Shown piece after piece: positions 16,908-25,385 of a stretch of 64,000 nucleotides of DNA. Every line of letters begins with the position of its first letter. Positions within the stretch are counted from its first letter, which is position 1. The position numbers were made by a program, and so were the translations under genes. Source of the stretch: RDXT01 sp033765305 (GTDB lineage Bacteria; Bacteroidota; Bacteroidia; J057). The notes below the pieces were generated by a model. The model had not been told where the DNA came from. It searched no databases and worked only from the letters and a program-made list of their open reading frames with translations. Location: assembly GCA_033765305.1 (NCBI GenBank), contig JANRID010000044.1:1-64000 (forward strand). Reading direction: 5' to 3'.

Positions 16908-18731
16908 ATGCTGCTGACCCCCATCGACTGGATCATCATCGCCGCCTTCTTCGCGCTCTCGCTCGCCATCGGCGTAGCCGTCGCGCGCAGGTCCGGCTCC
17001 AGCACCGCCGAATTTTTCCTCTCGGGCCGCGAAATGCCCTGGTGGCTGCTGGGCATCTCGCTGGTTGCCACCACCTTCTCTGCCGACACCCCCAACCTCG
17101 TCACCGACATGGTGCGGACGAGCGGCGTAGCCGGCAACTGGGCCTGGTGGGCCTTCCTGTTCACGGGCATGCTGACGGTATTCGTGTATGCCAAGCTCTG
17201 GCGCCGCTCGCGGGTGCTGACAGACCTGGAGTTCTACGAGCTGCGCTACAGCGGCCGCGAGGCCGCCTTTCTGCGGGGCTTCCGGGCCATTTACCTGGGC
17301 CTGTTCTTCAACGTGATGATCATGGCCACCGTCTGTCTGGCGGCCATCAAAATCGGCGGCGTGCTGCTGGGCATCTCCCCGGTGCAGACGCTGCTGATGG
17401 CTTCGTTTATCACGGTGATTTACAGCTCCATCGGCGGCTTCCGGGGGGTGCTCTTCACGGACTTCTTCCAGTTTATCATTGCCATGATCGGCGCCTTCGG
17501 GGCGGCATTCGTCGCCCTGGACATGCCCCAGGTCGGCGGCCTGAGCAGCCTGCTCGCGCACGAAGCCGTAGCGCCTAAGCTCAACATCATTCCGGATTTC
17601 TCTGCGATGAGCTTCAAGGAGCTGCTGCCGGTGTTTATCCTGCCGCTGGCGGTCCAGTGGTGGAGCGTCTGGTATCCCGGTGCCGAGCCGGGCGGCGGCG
17701 GCTACGTGGCCCAGCGCATGCTCTCGGCCAAGAATGAGCGCCATGCCATCGGCGCTACGCTCATTTTCAATGCCTTGCACTATGCCCTCCGCCCCTGGCC
17801 CTGGATCATCGTGGCCCTGGCTTCGATCATCGTCTTCCCGGATCTGGCCTCGATCCAGCAGCAGTTTCCCCATATCGATCCTTCGATCGTCAAAAACGAC
17901 CTGGCCTATCCGGCCATGCTCACCTTTCTGCCCAAAGGCCTGCTGGGCCTGGTGGTGGCATCGCTGATTGCAGCCTTCATGTCCACCATCGCCACCCACC
18001 TCAACTGGGGCTCCTCCTACATCGTCAACGACTTCTGGGCCCGCTTCGTGGACCGCAAGGCATCCGAAACAACCCTCGTCAACGTGGGCCGCGCATCGAC
18101 GGCCGTGCTGATGGTGTTCGCGGCGATTCTGGCGCTGTACCTCGAAAATGCGCTCCAGGCCTTCAATATCCTCCTGCAGATCGGCGCCGGCACCGGCCTG
18201 CTCTTCCTGCTGCGCTGGTTCTGGTACCGGATCAATGCCTGGAGCGAAATCGCCGCAATGGGCGTATCCTTTCTGGTTGCAGTATACTTCGAGCTCATCC
18301 ACACCCGTGTGCTGGGCATGGAGAAAGTGGCTTCGGAATATCAGCTGCTCATCGGGGTGGCGGTGACCACCGTGGCCTGGGTGCTGACGACCCTGCTCAC
18401 CAAGCCCTCCGATACTGCTACGCTGCGCCGGTTCTACCGCATGATCCGCCCCGCAGGCAATGGCTGGAAGGCGGTGATCGACCAGGCCAAAGCCGAGGGC
18501 GATCCCCTGCCGGAGGGCCCCGCCAAAGGCGAATTGTCCCTGGAGCTGCTTTGCATGGCCGTAGGCGCCCTGGCGATCTATTCCGCCCTCTTCGCCACCG
18601 GCCTGTGGATCTATTCCAATTTCATCCCGGCCCTGGTCCTGACCCTCGTCTCGGCCGGCGCGGCCTACTTCCTCTTCCGCCTCTGGGGCCGCCTCCAGAC
18701 CATGGAAGACCACGAGATTCCCGAAGCCTGA
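16908..18731 (+). CDS. Sodium:solute symporter (SSS family)
   Basis: 607 residues from the ATG at 16908. The start gives MLLTPIDWIIIAAFF, the first of about 14 membrane segments; the frame extends upstream through a low-complexity TACT-rich leader without coding character. Family features include FFLSGREMPWWLLGISLVATTFSADTPNLVTDMV and the WGSSYIVNDFW region. The protein imports sugars, amino acids or similar with Na+. It is followed by a strong bidirectional terminator. The substrate is unknown. Confidence 0.9.
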   Translation: MLLTPIDWIIIAAFFALSLAIGVAVARRSGSSTAEFFLSGREMPWWLLGISLVATTFSADTPNLVTDMVRTSGVAGNWAWWAFLFTGMLTVFVYAKLWRRSRVLTDLEFYELRYSGREAAFLRGFRAIYLGLFFNVMIMATVCLAAIKIGGVLLGISPVQTLLMASFITVIYSSIGGFRGVLFTDFFQFIIAMIGAFGAAFVALDMPQVGGLSSLLAHEAVAPKLNIIPDFSAMSFKELLPVFILPLAVQWWSVWYPGAEPGGGGYVAQRMLSAKNERHAIGATLIFNALHYALRPWPWIIVALASIIVFPDLASIQQQFPHIDPSIVKNDLAYPAMLTFLPKGLLGLVVASLIAAFMSTIATHLNWGSSYIVNDFWARFVDRKASETTLVNVGRASTAVLMVFAAILALYLENALQAFNILLQIGAGTGLLFLLRWFWYRINAWSEIAAMGVSFLVAVYFELIHTRVLGMEKVASEYQLLIGVAVTTVAWVLTTLLTKPSDTATLRRFYRMIRPAGNGWKAVIDQAKAEGDPLPEGPAKGELSLELLCMAVGALAIYSALFATGLWIYSNFIPALVLTLVSAGAAYFLFRLWGRLQTMEDHEIPEA

Positions 18732-18744
18732 ACGGCTGCATGAC

Positions 18745-18774
18745 AAGGCCCGGCGCTGCGCAGCGCCGGGCCTT
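18745..18774. terminator. Bidirectional terminator
   Basis: A perfect 14-bp inverted repeat (AAGGCCCGGCGCTG and its complement) around a 2-base centre, located between the convergent symporter and creatininase-family genes. Confidence 0.85.
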
Positions 18775-18794
18775 GCCGTATCCGGACCATAAAC

Positions 18795-19556
18795 TTAGAC
18801 GTACATCTGGTCCGCCGGGGTCTTCGCCAGCTCCGTGAGGAAGCCTGCGATGGCCTGGCAGCTGGCGTCGAGGTAGCGGCGGCCCTTGTCGGCTGTGGCC
18901 TGCGAGGGATCGCCCACGCCGGTATCTTCGGTCACCTGGGTCCACTGGCGCTGCGCGGTTGCCCAGCCGTCGCGGAAGGCCTGGATGCGGTACTGCTTCG
19001 CGGCGCCGCTGCCGGCCTCATCGAGCGGTCGCACCCAATGCGGGGCGATGTGCAGCATGGCGCTGGTCTCCATTTCGCCGGCATGGTCGCCGAAGTCCGT
19101 GAAGTACGGCTTCTGCGAAGCCGCCTTGTACCAGTCGACCGCGCAGCAGAAGAGCTGGGGGAAATGGAAGGACAGCTCGCGGATCATGTTTTTGAAATGG
19201 TTGCCGCCGTGCCCGTTGAGGATCACCAGCTTGGGGATGCCGGCCCGCACGATCACATCGGCGATGTCCTTGAGCACCACCCATTGGGTGCTGGGGTTGA
19301 GGTTGATGCAGAGCGGGATGTCGAGCTGGCCGGTATTGATGCCGAAGGGCACGTTGGGCAGGGCGATCACGCGGGCGCCTGCATCCCAGGCCAGGCGGCA
19401 GGATTCGGCCACGACATACTCGTTCTGGTAGTTGTCGGTGGCGTAGGGGAGGTGATAATTGTGCGCCTCGGTGGCACCCCAGGGCAGGATGGCGACTTCG
19501 TAGGCGGTTTCTTTGACCGTTTTCCAGTTGGTCTCGGCGAGCAGGTACGGACGCAT
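18795..19556 (-). CDS. Creatininase-family amidohydrolase
   Basis: 253 residues. Metal-site motifs of the creatininase family are present: LPWGATEAHNYHLPYATD near residue 26, NGHGGN near 115 and DHAGEMETSAML near 156. Family members hydrolyse cyclic or linear amides (creatinine, formamidopyrimidine intermediates, mycofactocin precursor). No partner gene fixes the substrate. It probably follows nuoN in the same transcript, 58 bp downstream. Confidence 0.88.
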   Translation of the reverse strand: MRPYLLAETNWKTVKETAYEVAILPWGATEAHNYHLPYATDNYQNEYVVAESCRLAWDAGARVIALPNVPFGINTGQLDIPLCINLNPSTQWVVLKDIADVIVRAGIPKLVILNGHGGNHFKNMIRELSFHFPQLFCCAVDWYKAASQKPYFTDFGDHAGEMETSAMLHIAPHWVRPLDEAGSGAAKQYRIQAFRDGWATAQRQWTQVTEDTGVGDPSQATADKGRRYLDASCQAIAGFLTELAKTPADQMYV

Positions 19557-19614
19557 AAGGGTATGCAGATCAGGGGAATGGCAAACAGCTGCACGGCCCG
19601 GAGCAGGCCCGTGC

Positions 19615-21093
19615 TCAGAATGCGCCAGCCACCGTCAGGGTCTGGAAGGCATCGCGGATCGGCGAGAGAATCAGCGCGGGGAAAATGCCGAGCAGAATCA
19701 CCAGAAACGCCAGCAGGGCGGCCCCGATCACCGGGATGCGGCTGGAGGTGAGCGAAAGCGGCGCAGCAGGCTCGGTCCGGTCGAAGAACATGAGCACGAT
19801 GACCCGGATGTAGTAGTAGGCGCCGATGACGGAGGTCAGGATGCCGACGATGGCCAGGAAGAGCAAATCCGCGCGCAGGGCTGCGGCAAATACCTGATAC
19901 TTGCCCATGAACCCGGCGAGCGGCGGAATGCCGGCCAGGGAGAAGAGGAACACCGCCAGGGCGCCGGCGTACAGCGGCGACTTGCGGCCCAGCCCGCGCC
20001 AGGCATCGATCTCGGTGTCGGGAAAATCGCGCTCGGCCATGCCTACAATCCCGAAGGCGCCGAGGTTCATCAGCAGGTAGATGAACATGTAAAACAGCAT
20101 CGCCTCGAAGCCCTGGGTGGAAGAGCAGAGCCCCAGCAGCACGTAGCCTGAATGGGCGATGCTGGAGTAGGCGAGCATGCGCTTCAGATTGGTCTGCTGA
20201 ACGGCCACGAGGTTGCCGTAAATCATGGTCAGCAGCGCGGCGATGGCCAGCAGGCTGGTGAGCTTGCCGCCGCCGTCGGGCACCAGCTCGCGCAGCAGCG
20301 CCGCCAGGGCCACGAAGGACGCCATTTTGCTGCCCGTCGCCATGAAGCCGGCCAGCGGGGTGGGCGTGCCGGCGTACACATCCGGCGTCCAGGTATGGAA
20401 GGGGAAGGCAGATACTTTGAACAGGAACCCGATCAGCAGCAGGCCGGCGGCCACATAAAACAGCGGCGCATGCTCGCGCATCAGCATCTGGGCCGACTCG
20501 CCGGACCAGGAGCCGAACTGCGTGCTGCCCGTGAGGCCGTAGAGCAGGGAAATGCCGAAGAGCAGGAAGGCCGAGGCGAAGGAGCCGAGGAGGAAATACT
20601 TCAGGCCGGCCTCATTCGAGCGCGGATCGGTTTTGAACAGGGCTGCGAAAATGTAGAGGCACATCGACATCGTCTCCAGCCCGATGAAGGTCATGATGAG
20701 ATCCTGGGCATTGGCCATGAGGATCATGCCCACGACGGAGAAGACCAGCAGGGCATAGATATCGGAGATCGGGCGCTCGTAGCGCTTGAGGTAGTCGGTG
20801 AGGAAAAAAAGCGTCAGCACGCCGGAAAGGCAGAGGAAGGCATGCACGAGGGGGGCAATGCCGCCGGTTTCCATCATGCCGAAGAAGGAAATCCGGCTTT
20901 CGGGCACCCCGCCGGCCCAGGCCAGCAGCCCGGAGGCGGCCAGCCCGGCAGCAGCCAGCCACGGCAGCAGGCGCTGCTGGCCGAAGGCATCGAGCAGCAT
21001 CAGGGCCAGGCCAGTGCCCAGCAGCAGGAACAGGGGAAGCATGTGCTGCGCGGAGGCGGACAGGCTCTCCAGGCTGAAGGGGAAAGAATCCAT
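19615..21093 (-). CDS. nuoN: NADH-quinone oxidoreductase subunit N
   Basis: 492 residues and about 14 hydrophobic segments. The antiporter-like core is clear: FIGLETMSMCLYIFAAL with the essential Glu, KYFLLGSFASAFLLFG with the key Lys, and the discontinuous helices around FKVSAFPFHTWTPDVYAGTPTPLAGFMATGSK. It is the distal proton-pumping membrane subunit of complex I. nuoN usually ends a nuoA-N operon right after nuoM, but here no other complex I gene is in the window. A good promoter lies upstream, so it is transcribed on its own. Confidence 0.93.
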   Translation of the reverse strand: MDSFPFSLESLSASAQHMLPLFLLLGTGLALMLLDAFGQQRLLPWLAAAGLAASGLLAWAGGVPESRISFFGMMETGGIAPLVHAFLCLSGVLTLFFLTDYLKRYERPISDIYALLVFSVVGMILMANAQDLIMTFIGLETMSMCLYIFAALFKTDPRSNEAGLKYFLLGSFASAFLLFGISLLYGLTGSTQFGSWSGESAQMLMREHAPLFYVAAGLLLIGFLFKVSAFPFHTWTPDVYAGTPTPLAGFMATGSKMASFVALAALLRELVPDGGGKLTSLLAIAALLTMIYGNLVAVQQTNLKRMLAYSSIAHSGYVLLGLCSSTQGFEAMLFYMFIYLLMNLGAFGIVGMAERDFPDTEIDAWRGLGRKSPLYAGALAVFLFSLAGIPPLAGFMGKYQVFAAALRADLLFLAIVGILTSVIGAYYYIRVIVLMFFDRTEPAAPLSLTSSRIPVIGAALLAFLVILLGIFPALILSPIRDAFQTLTVAGAF

Positions 21094-21123
21094 GCAAACA
21101 GCGCGTTTCTCAATGAATCGCGG

Positions 21124-21154
21124 CTAAATTAGTATTTCGCCCGACTCATTCAAA
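21124..21154 (-). promoter_or_regulatory. Bacteroidota-type promoter of nuoN
   Basis: On the minus strand TTTG (21154-21151), 19 bp, then TAATTTAG (21131-21124), one base off the TAnnTTTG consensus, 31 bp before the start codon. Confidence 0.55.
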
Positions 21155-21190
21155 ATAATCTGCGATTGCGCAGGCGTCTTCCCGCCGGCC

Positions 21191-21562
21191 CTACTCCACC
21201 GGCAGCGCGTCCAGCTCGCCTTCCTGGTTCTGTTTGCTCAGCGTCCAGCTGTCGGTGGCTGCGGTCTGCAGCCACAGCGGGCCGGAGCGGCGCAGCACCT
21301 GCACGCCGATGCCGAAATGCGCCTGAAAGGCCTGCTCCAGCGTGGATACCTTCATATTGCCGCTGATGCTGACCGGCTCCTGCTGGCCGGCATGCCCTGC
21401 CTCTGATACCGTCAGCTCCTGCGGCAGGCGGTCGCGCCCCGGCGTCGCAGCGCCGGCCGCGTGGGGCACGGCAAAAAACTCCAGCTTGAGGTAGGGGAAT
21501 TTCCGGTGGAATTCCTGCGCGATTTCGGCCAGGGTTTTTCCGGCATGTACGATGATTTCCAT
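21191..21562 (-). CDS. Small conserved-type protein of unknown function
   Basis: 123 residues from the ATG at 21562 (MEIIVHAGKTLAEIAQEFHRKFPYLKLEFF). The N-terminus alternates an amphipathic helix and a strand, and the C-terminus carries an unpaired hydrophobic strand pattern (GIGVQVLRRSGPLWLQT). Acidic-helical starts like this recur in Bacteroidota hypothetical proteins, but I cannot name a family. The frame extends 28 codons further upstream without better support. Confidence 0.6.
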   Translation of the reverse strand: MEIIVHAGKTLAEIAQEFHRKFPYLKLEFFAVPHAAGAATPGRDRLPQELTVSEAGHAGQQEPVSISGNMKVSTLEQAFQAHFGIGVQVLRRSGPLWLQTAATDSWTLSKQNQEGELDALPVE

Positions 21563-21860
21563 AGCGGGCGAGTTGATACCGAACCGGTAATTCGTAAGTT
21601 GCAGATCCGAAACCCGGAAATCCATGCGTCCGTACTGCCTTTGCAATGATTTTCATCAGCTGCCCGGTGGGGTAGGGGGCTCCGCAAGTGTTATATGCGG
21701 GAGCAGTCCGGCCTTCCGGGCTGCGGGTCCGGATTTCCGCCGATTCCTACAGCTGCTGCCTATCGCCTGATCCCTACCATCCCCTTCCGCCCTTCCGTCT
21801 TGCCCCGCTGCTGCGGCACGGGCAGGCACACGGCGGCTGTACGACCAACCAGCACGAGCT

Positions 21861-23717
21861 ATGCAGGCCCGGACTTTACGTATGCGATGGACTGCCGGCA
21901 TCTTCTCCGGATGTGCGGCCCTGCTTGGCAGCCTGCTGCCCCTGGCAGGCCATGCACAGCTTCAGCGCAACTGCGGCGCGATGGAATACCTCGACGGGCA
22001 GCTCCGTGCGCATCCGGATATCGCCTTCCGGATGCGCACCATCGAGCGCGACGGCGAGCTGCGCGCCAAGTCCGGCTACAGCGGGGTGGTCACCATCCCC
22101 GTGGTGGTGCACGTGGTGTACCGCACCGAGGCTGAAAATCTCAGCGACGCGCAGATCCGCAGCCAGATCCGGGTGCTGAATGAGGACTTCCAGCGCAAAA
22201 ATCCCGATGCGGCCGCCCTGGACCCGCGCTTTGCCGGCGCGGCCGGCAGCCCCGACATCCAGTTCCGCCTCGCCGAGCTGGACCCCCAGGGCAATCCCAC
22301 GACGGGCATCACCCGCACCCGCACCAGCCAGTTTTCCTTCTTCGCCCTGGACAATGAGGTGAAATACAGCGCCATGGGCGGCGCCGACGCCTGGCCTGCC
22401 GGCCAGTACCTCAACATCTGGGTCTGCACCCTCGGCGGCGGCATGATCGGCTACGCCCAGTTTCCCGGCGGCCGCCCCGAAACCGACGGCGTGGTGATCC
22501 ACCATGCCGTCTTCGGCGCGGGCGGCAGCGCCCAGGCGCCGTTCAACCTGGGCCGCACCACCACCCACGAGGTGGGCCACTGGCTGAACCTGCGGCACAT
22601 CTGGGGCGACGGCGGCTGCGAAGCCGACGATCTGGTGGAGGACACGCCGCCGGCCTCGCATGCCCACACCGGCTGCCCGCGCACGGGCGAGGACTGCGGC
22701 GGCCCGGTGATGGTGAGCAACTTCATGGACTACACAGACGATGCCTGCATGCATTTCTTCACGCGGGGGCAGGCCACGCGCATGCGTGCGCTGTTTCTGC
22801 CCGGCGGGGCCCGCGAATCCCTGCTGTATTCGCCGGGGCTGCTGCGCGGGCCGGATGGCGGCCTGCTCACCCGCACCGAGCCGGACGGCTTGCAGGCGGT
22901 GTCGGTCGGCATGGACCAGGCCCGCATCGAGTGGCAGCCCGTGCCGGGCGCAGCGCATTACCGCGTGCGGATCCGCCTGGCCGGCAGCAGCGGCAGCTGG
23001 TCCGAGCGGCAGTTTCCCAATGCCTATGTAAGCCTCTACAAGCTGCGGCCCTGCACGGAGTACGAGCTGCAGGTAGCTGCCGGGCTGGACACCGGCCCTG
23101 GCGGCTACAGCCATCCGCTGAGCTTCCGCACGCAGGGCTGCGACCGCATGGTAGCCGTCAGCGTGGGGGACTCGGTGCCGGTGCTGGAGGCGCCGCAGCT
23201 GCTGGGGCCTGCGGAGGCGCTGCTCGGCTGGCTGCCGGTGCCGGGCGCTGCGGGCTACCGCGTGCAGGTCAAGGCGGCGGGCGGGCGCAGTGTGCGCACG
23301 CTCGACAGCCCGGAAGCCGAGCTCCGGATCGATGGGCTGGAGCCCGGCATGCGCTACCTGTACCGGGTGCGGGCGCAGTTTCCGGGCGGGGCAGGGCGCT
23401 ACAGCGCCGCCGGCGCATTCTCGACAGCAGCGGGGGGCATGGCCAGCCGCATGGCCGCGCCGGTGCAGGATACCCTGGAGCTGATTCCTGCCGGGCCGGG
23501 CCGCATGCAGGCCCGCGCGCCCGCAGGCTGGAGCGGGCGGATGCGGGTCTTCGTCGAAACGGCCGAAGGCAAGCCCGCCAAGGTGTTTTCGCCGTTTGTG
23601 CTCAGCTCCGGCCAGCAGATCCAGCTGGACTTCAGCGGCCTGCCGCCCGGCAGCTACCGGGTGCGGATCGAAGACGAGGATGGATTCAGCCTCGGCGGCG
23701 CCTGCGAGCTGCGCTGA
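21861..23717 (+). CDS. Secreted M43-like zinc metalloprotease with fibronectin III domains
   Basis: 618 residues. A signal peptide (cleavage near GHAQ) precedes a pappalysin-like catalytic domain: VVTIPVVVHVVYR, zinc motif HEVGHWLNLRH at 236-246, a Cys-rich loop (GCEADDLVEDTPP...GCPRTGEDCGG) and the Met-turn SNFMDYTDDACMHFFT. Two fibronectin type III-like repeats follow (about residues 345-430 and 455-525), then a beta-rich C-terminal domain of about 70 residues that may be the secretion or attachment module. It would be an extracellular protease. Confidence 0.88.
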   Translation: MQARTLRMRWTAGIFSGCAALLGSLLPLAGHAQLQRNCGAMEYLDGQLRAHPDIAFRMRTIERDGELRAKSGYSGVVTIPVVVHVVYRTEAENLSDAQIRSQIRVLNEDFQRKNPDAAALDPRFAGAAGSPDIQFRLAELDPQGNPTTGITRTRTSQFSFFALDNEVKYSAMGGADAWPAGQYLNIWVCTLGGGMIGYAQFPGGRPETDGVVIHHAVFGAGGSAQAPFNLGRTTTHEVGHWLNLRHIWGDGGCEADDLVEDTPPASHAHTGCPRTGEDCGGPVMVSNFMDYTDDACMHFFTRGQATRMRALFLPGGARESLLYSPGLLRGPDGGLLTRTEPDGLQAVSVGMDQARIEWQPVPGAAHYRVRIRLAGSSGSWSERQFPNAYVSLYKLRPCTEYELQVAAGLDTGPGGYSHPLSFRTQGCDRMVAVSVGDSVPVLEAPQLLGPAEALLGWLPVPGAAGYRVQVKAAGGRSVRTLDSPEAELRIDGLEPGMRYLYRVRAQFPGGAGRYSAAGAFSTAAGGMASRMAAPVQDTLELIPAGPGRMQARAPAGWSGRMRVFVETAEGKPAKVFSPFVLSSGQQIQLDFSGLPPGSYRVRIEDEDGFSLGGACELR

Positions 23718-23745
23718 GGAAATTTGCTATCCGCGCTGGGCCGGA

Positions 23746-23777
23746 TTTGGCAAATCCGTGAAGATGTGCTATATTTG
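23746..23777 (+). promoter_or_regulatory. Perfect Bacteroidota promoter of the DivIC/FtsB-like gene
   Basis: TTTG (23746-23749), 20 bp, TATATTTG (23770-23777). It fits the TTTG-N19-21-TAnnTTTG consensus exactly; the start codon is 24 bp further on. Confidence 0.75.
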
Positions 23778-23801
23778 TTTGCAAATCAGACAACTTCTCC
23801 C

Positions 23802-24173
23802 ATGAAACCTCTCTGGGCCCTCTTCCGCACCTTCGCGCTCCGGATCTGGCAGGCATCCGGGACCAAATACCTCGTGATTCTGGCTGCGGCAGGGATCTGG
23901 ATTGCGCTGTTCGACCGCTACAACCTCGTTTCGCAGCAGAAAGTAGCCCGCCAGATCGAGCAGCTCCGCCAGGACAAGGCGCACTACGAGCAGGCGCTTG
24001 AAAAAGCCAGCTATGAGCGGGAGCGCTTCTTCACGGACATGGAGGAACTGGAGCGCTATGCCCGGGAGCAGCACCTGATGAAGCGGCCGAACGAGGATCT
24101 CTACATTGTGACGGAAGATCCGGACGCGCTGCGCAAAGCCCGCGAGCTGCGCGGCACGCAGACGGTGCAGTAA
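23802..24173 (+). CDS. Septum formation initiator (DivIC/FtsB-like)
   Basis: 123 residues: a short cytoplasmic start, one membrane helix (YLVILAAAGIWIALF, residues about 24-38), then a long coiled coil (LVSQQKVARQIEQLRQDKAHYEQALEK) and the conserved tail ELERYAREQHLMKRPNEDLYIV. It fits the bitopic division protein that joins FtsL/FtsQ in the divisome. The start ATG at 23802 sits just behind an excellent promoter; an upstream in-frame extension would run through that promoter and is rejected. Confidence 0.9.
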   Translation: MKPLWALFRTFALRIWQASGTKYLVILAAAGIWIALFDRYNLVSQQKVARQIEQLRQDKAHYEQALEKASYERERFFTDMEELERYAREQHLMKRPNEDLYIVTEDPDALRKARELRGTQTVQ

Positions 24174-24193
24174 GCCTTTCCGGAATGCCAGAC

Positions 24194-24218
24194 GGCCGCA
24201 CCGGAATCCGGCGCGGCC
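24194..24218. terminator. Hairpin between convergent genes
   Basis: GGCCGC and GCGGCC arms with an inner CCGGA/TCCGG stem and one mismatch. It is located between the ends of the DivIC/FtsB-like and DUF1573-like genes. Confidence 0.5.
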
Positions 24219-24259
24219 CTGGACGGAAAGGGCAGATCGGCCTGCTGCGCGGCAGGCAG

Positions 24260-24667
24260 TCAGTAAAATTCAATCCGGAGCTGGACAATTTCGCAGCCGC
24301 TCACCGAGGTGGTGGCGATGGTGGCCCAGCAGCTGACCTTGCCCGGCTTGGACGAGTAGGCCGTCACCCACAGGGCGCTTTGTTCTGAAGTTTTGAGCGG
24401 ATAGTCCGGTGCGTCGATGCGCAGGTTGGGGCAGGAGCAGGTAATGCTGGAGATTTCGAGCAGGTTCTGCCCGTCGTTGACGAAAGGCACAGCGATTTGC
24501 TGGGCGGTGCCTGCGGGGATGCTGCCAAGCAGGACTGCGGGGGGCTGCTGGCCAAACATACTGACTGCATACGAGTTGCTGGCCAGCCGGATGGGGGGCC
24601 GTTGTTGTGCGCTGGCGGGGAGCGCGGCGAGGAGCGCTGCCCACACGAAGAACTGGTGTAATTTCAT
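24260..24667 (-). CDS. Exported DUF1573-like protein
   Basis: 135 residues from the ATG at 24667, which gives a signal peptide ending near ASAQQ. The mature part has the ASH/DUF1573 pattern: a strand-rich domain with FVNDGQNLLEISSITCSCPNL, i.e. the 'N-x-G...L-x-I...CSC' signature. Such small immunoglobulin-like domains occur widely in Bacteroidota secreted proteins; function unknown. A TATGTTTA box (24706-24713) lies 38 bp before the start. Confidence 0.75.
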   Translation of the reverse strand: MKLHQFFVWAALLAALPASAQQRPPIRLASNSYAVSMFGQQPPAVLLGSIPAGTAQQIAVPFVNDGQNLLEISSITCSCPNLRIDAPDYPLKTSEQSALWVTAYSSKPGKVSCWATIATTSVSGCEIVQLRIEFY

Positions 24668-25385
24668 GTTCGTCCTGTATCCCTGAAGTGTGTCCGATGA
24701 CAGGATAAACATAGGAATTCCGATGGATGATGCATTTCCAATACGAGGCAAACTCTAACACCGGCAGGGGAGCGGCCAGACCTTTCCGGCATGGCAGCGC
24801 GGAATGCTTATTGGCGTATGATTATCCATTCTTCATATGTTCAACAACAGGATTATTTGCCCGTGGGAATGGTTCACGGATTAAAAATTGAATAACTGTT
24901 CTGTTCGTTTTTGCGCAAACAGGTCAAACGTTAGCCCATCTTCATGTGCTGAAAGCGTACATATGGGTGCGGGGCCTGGGCAAAAACACGACAAATGCAC
25001 CCGGAATCTTTCATGCCGGGCGCAGGCCGCCGTGGCCCGGGCGGCGCGAAATACTTTCCTGGATGAAATATATTTCCGGCTGCATCTTTTAACGGCTTGA
25101 CCGATTGCGAAATAGACGCAGGCTGGAACTGCTCCGCCCGGCGGACGTTCCGGAGGCGGGGCCTATTCTTAAAGAATCCTTAATCTGAATATGTAAGAAG
25201 ATCGGCAGCTGGCGCGCTATTTTTGACCGCTGTTGTATCGCCCGCCTTCGCTCTTGTCAGGATAATCTGCTGTACTGCCGCCGCCCCCGCCGGGCTGCGG
25301 CCCTGTTCCTGCGCAGCGCACCGCAGCGCCCTGGCTCTTGAGTAAGGTTGTTTCGCTTTTGGTTTCTGTATTGAACTTGCACATT
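24668..25385. other. 718-bp intergenic region with several dyads
   Basis: No coding frame is credible. Small inverted repeats are visible: GCCGCC/GGCGGC (25026-25045), TCCGCC-C-GGCGGA (25134-25146) and ATTCTT-A-AAGAAT (25165-25177). A -7 box TATTTTTG is at 25218. The first 150 bp (24668-24880) is AT-rich. It separates divergently transcribed genes, so it should hold two promoters, and the leader of the large T9SS gene is about 160 nt. Confidence 0.6.
25218..25225 (+). promoter_or_regulatory. -7 box TATTTTTG for the large T9SS gene
   Basis: Exact TAnnTTTG match, 160 bp before the start at 25386; the -33 TTTG is not obvious. Confidence 0.4.
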
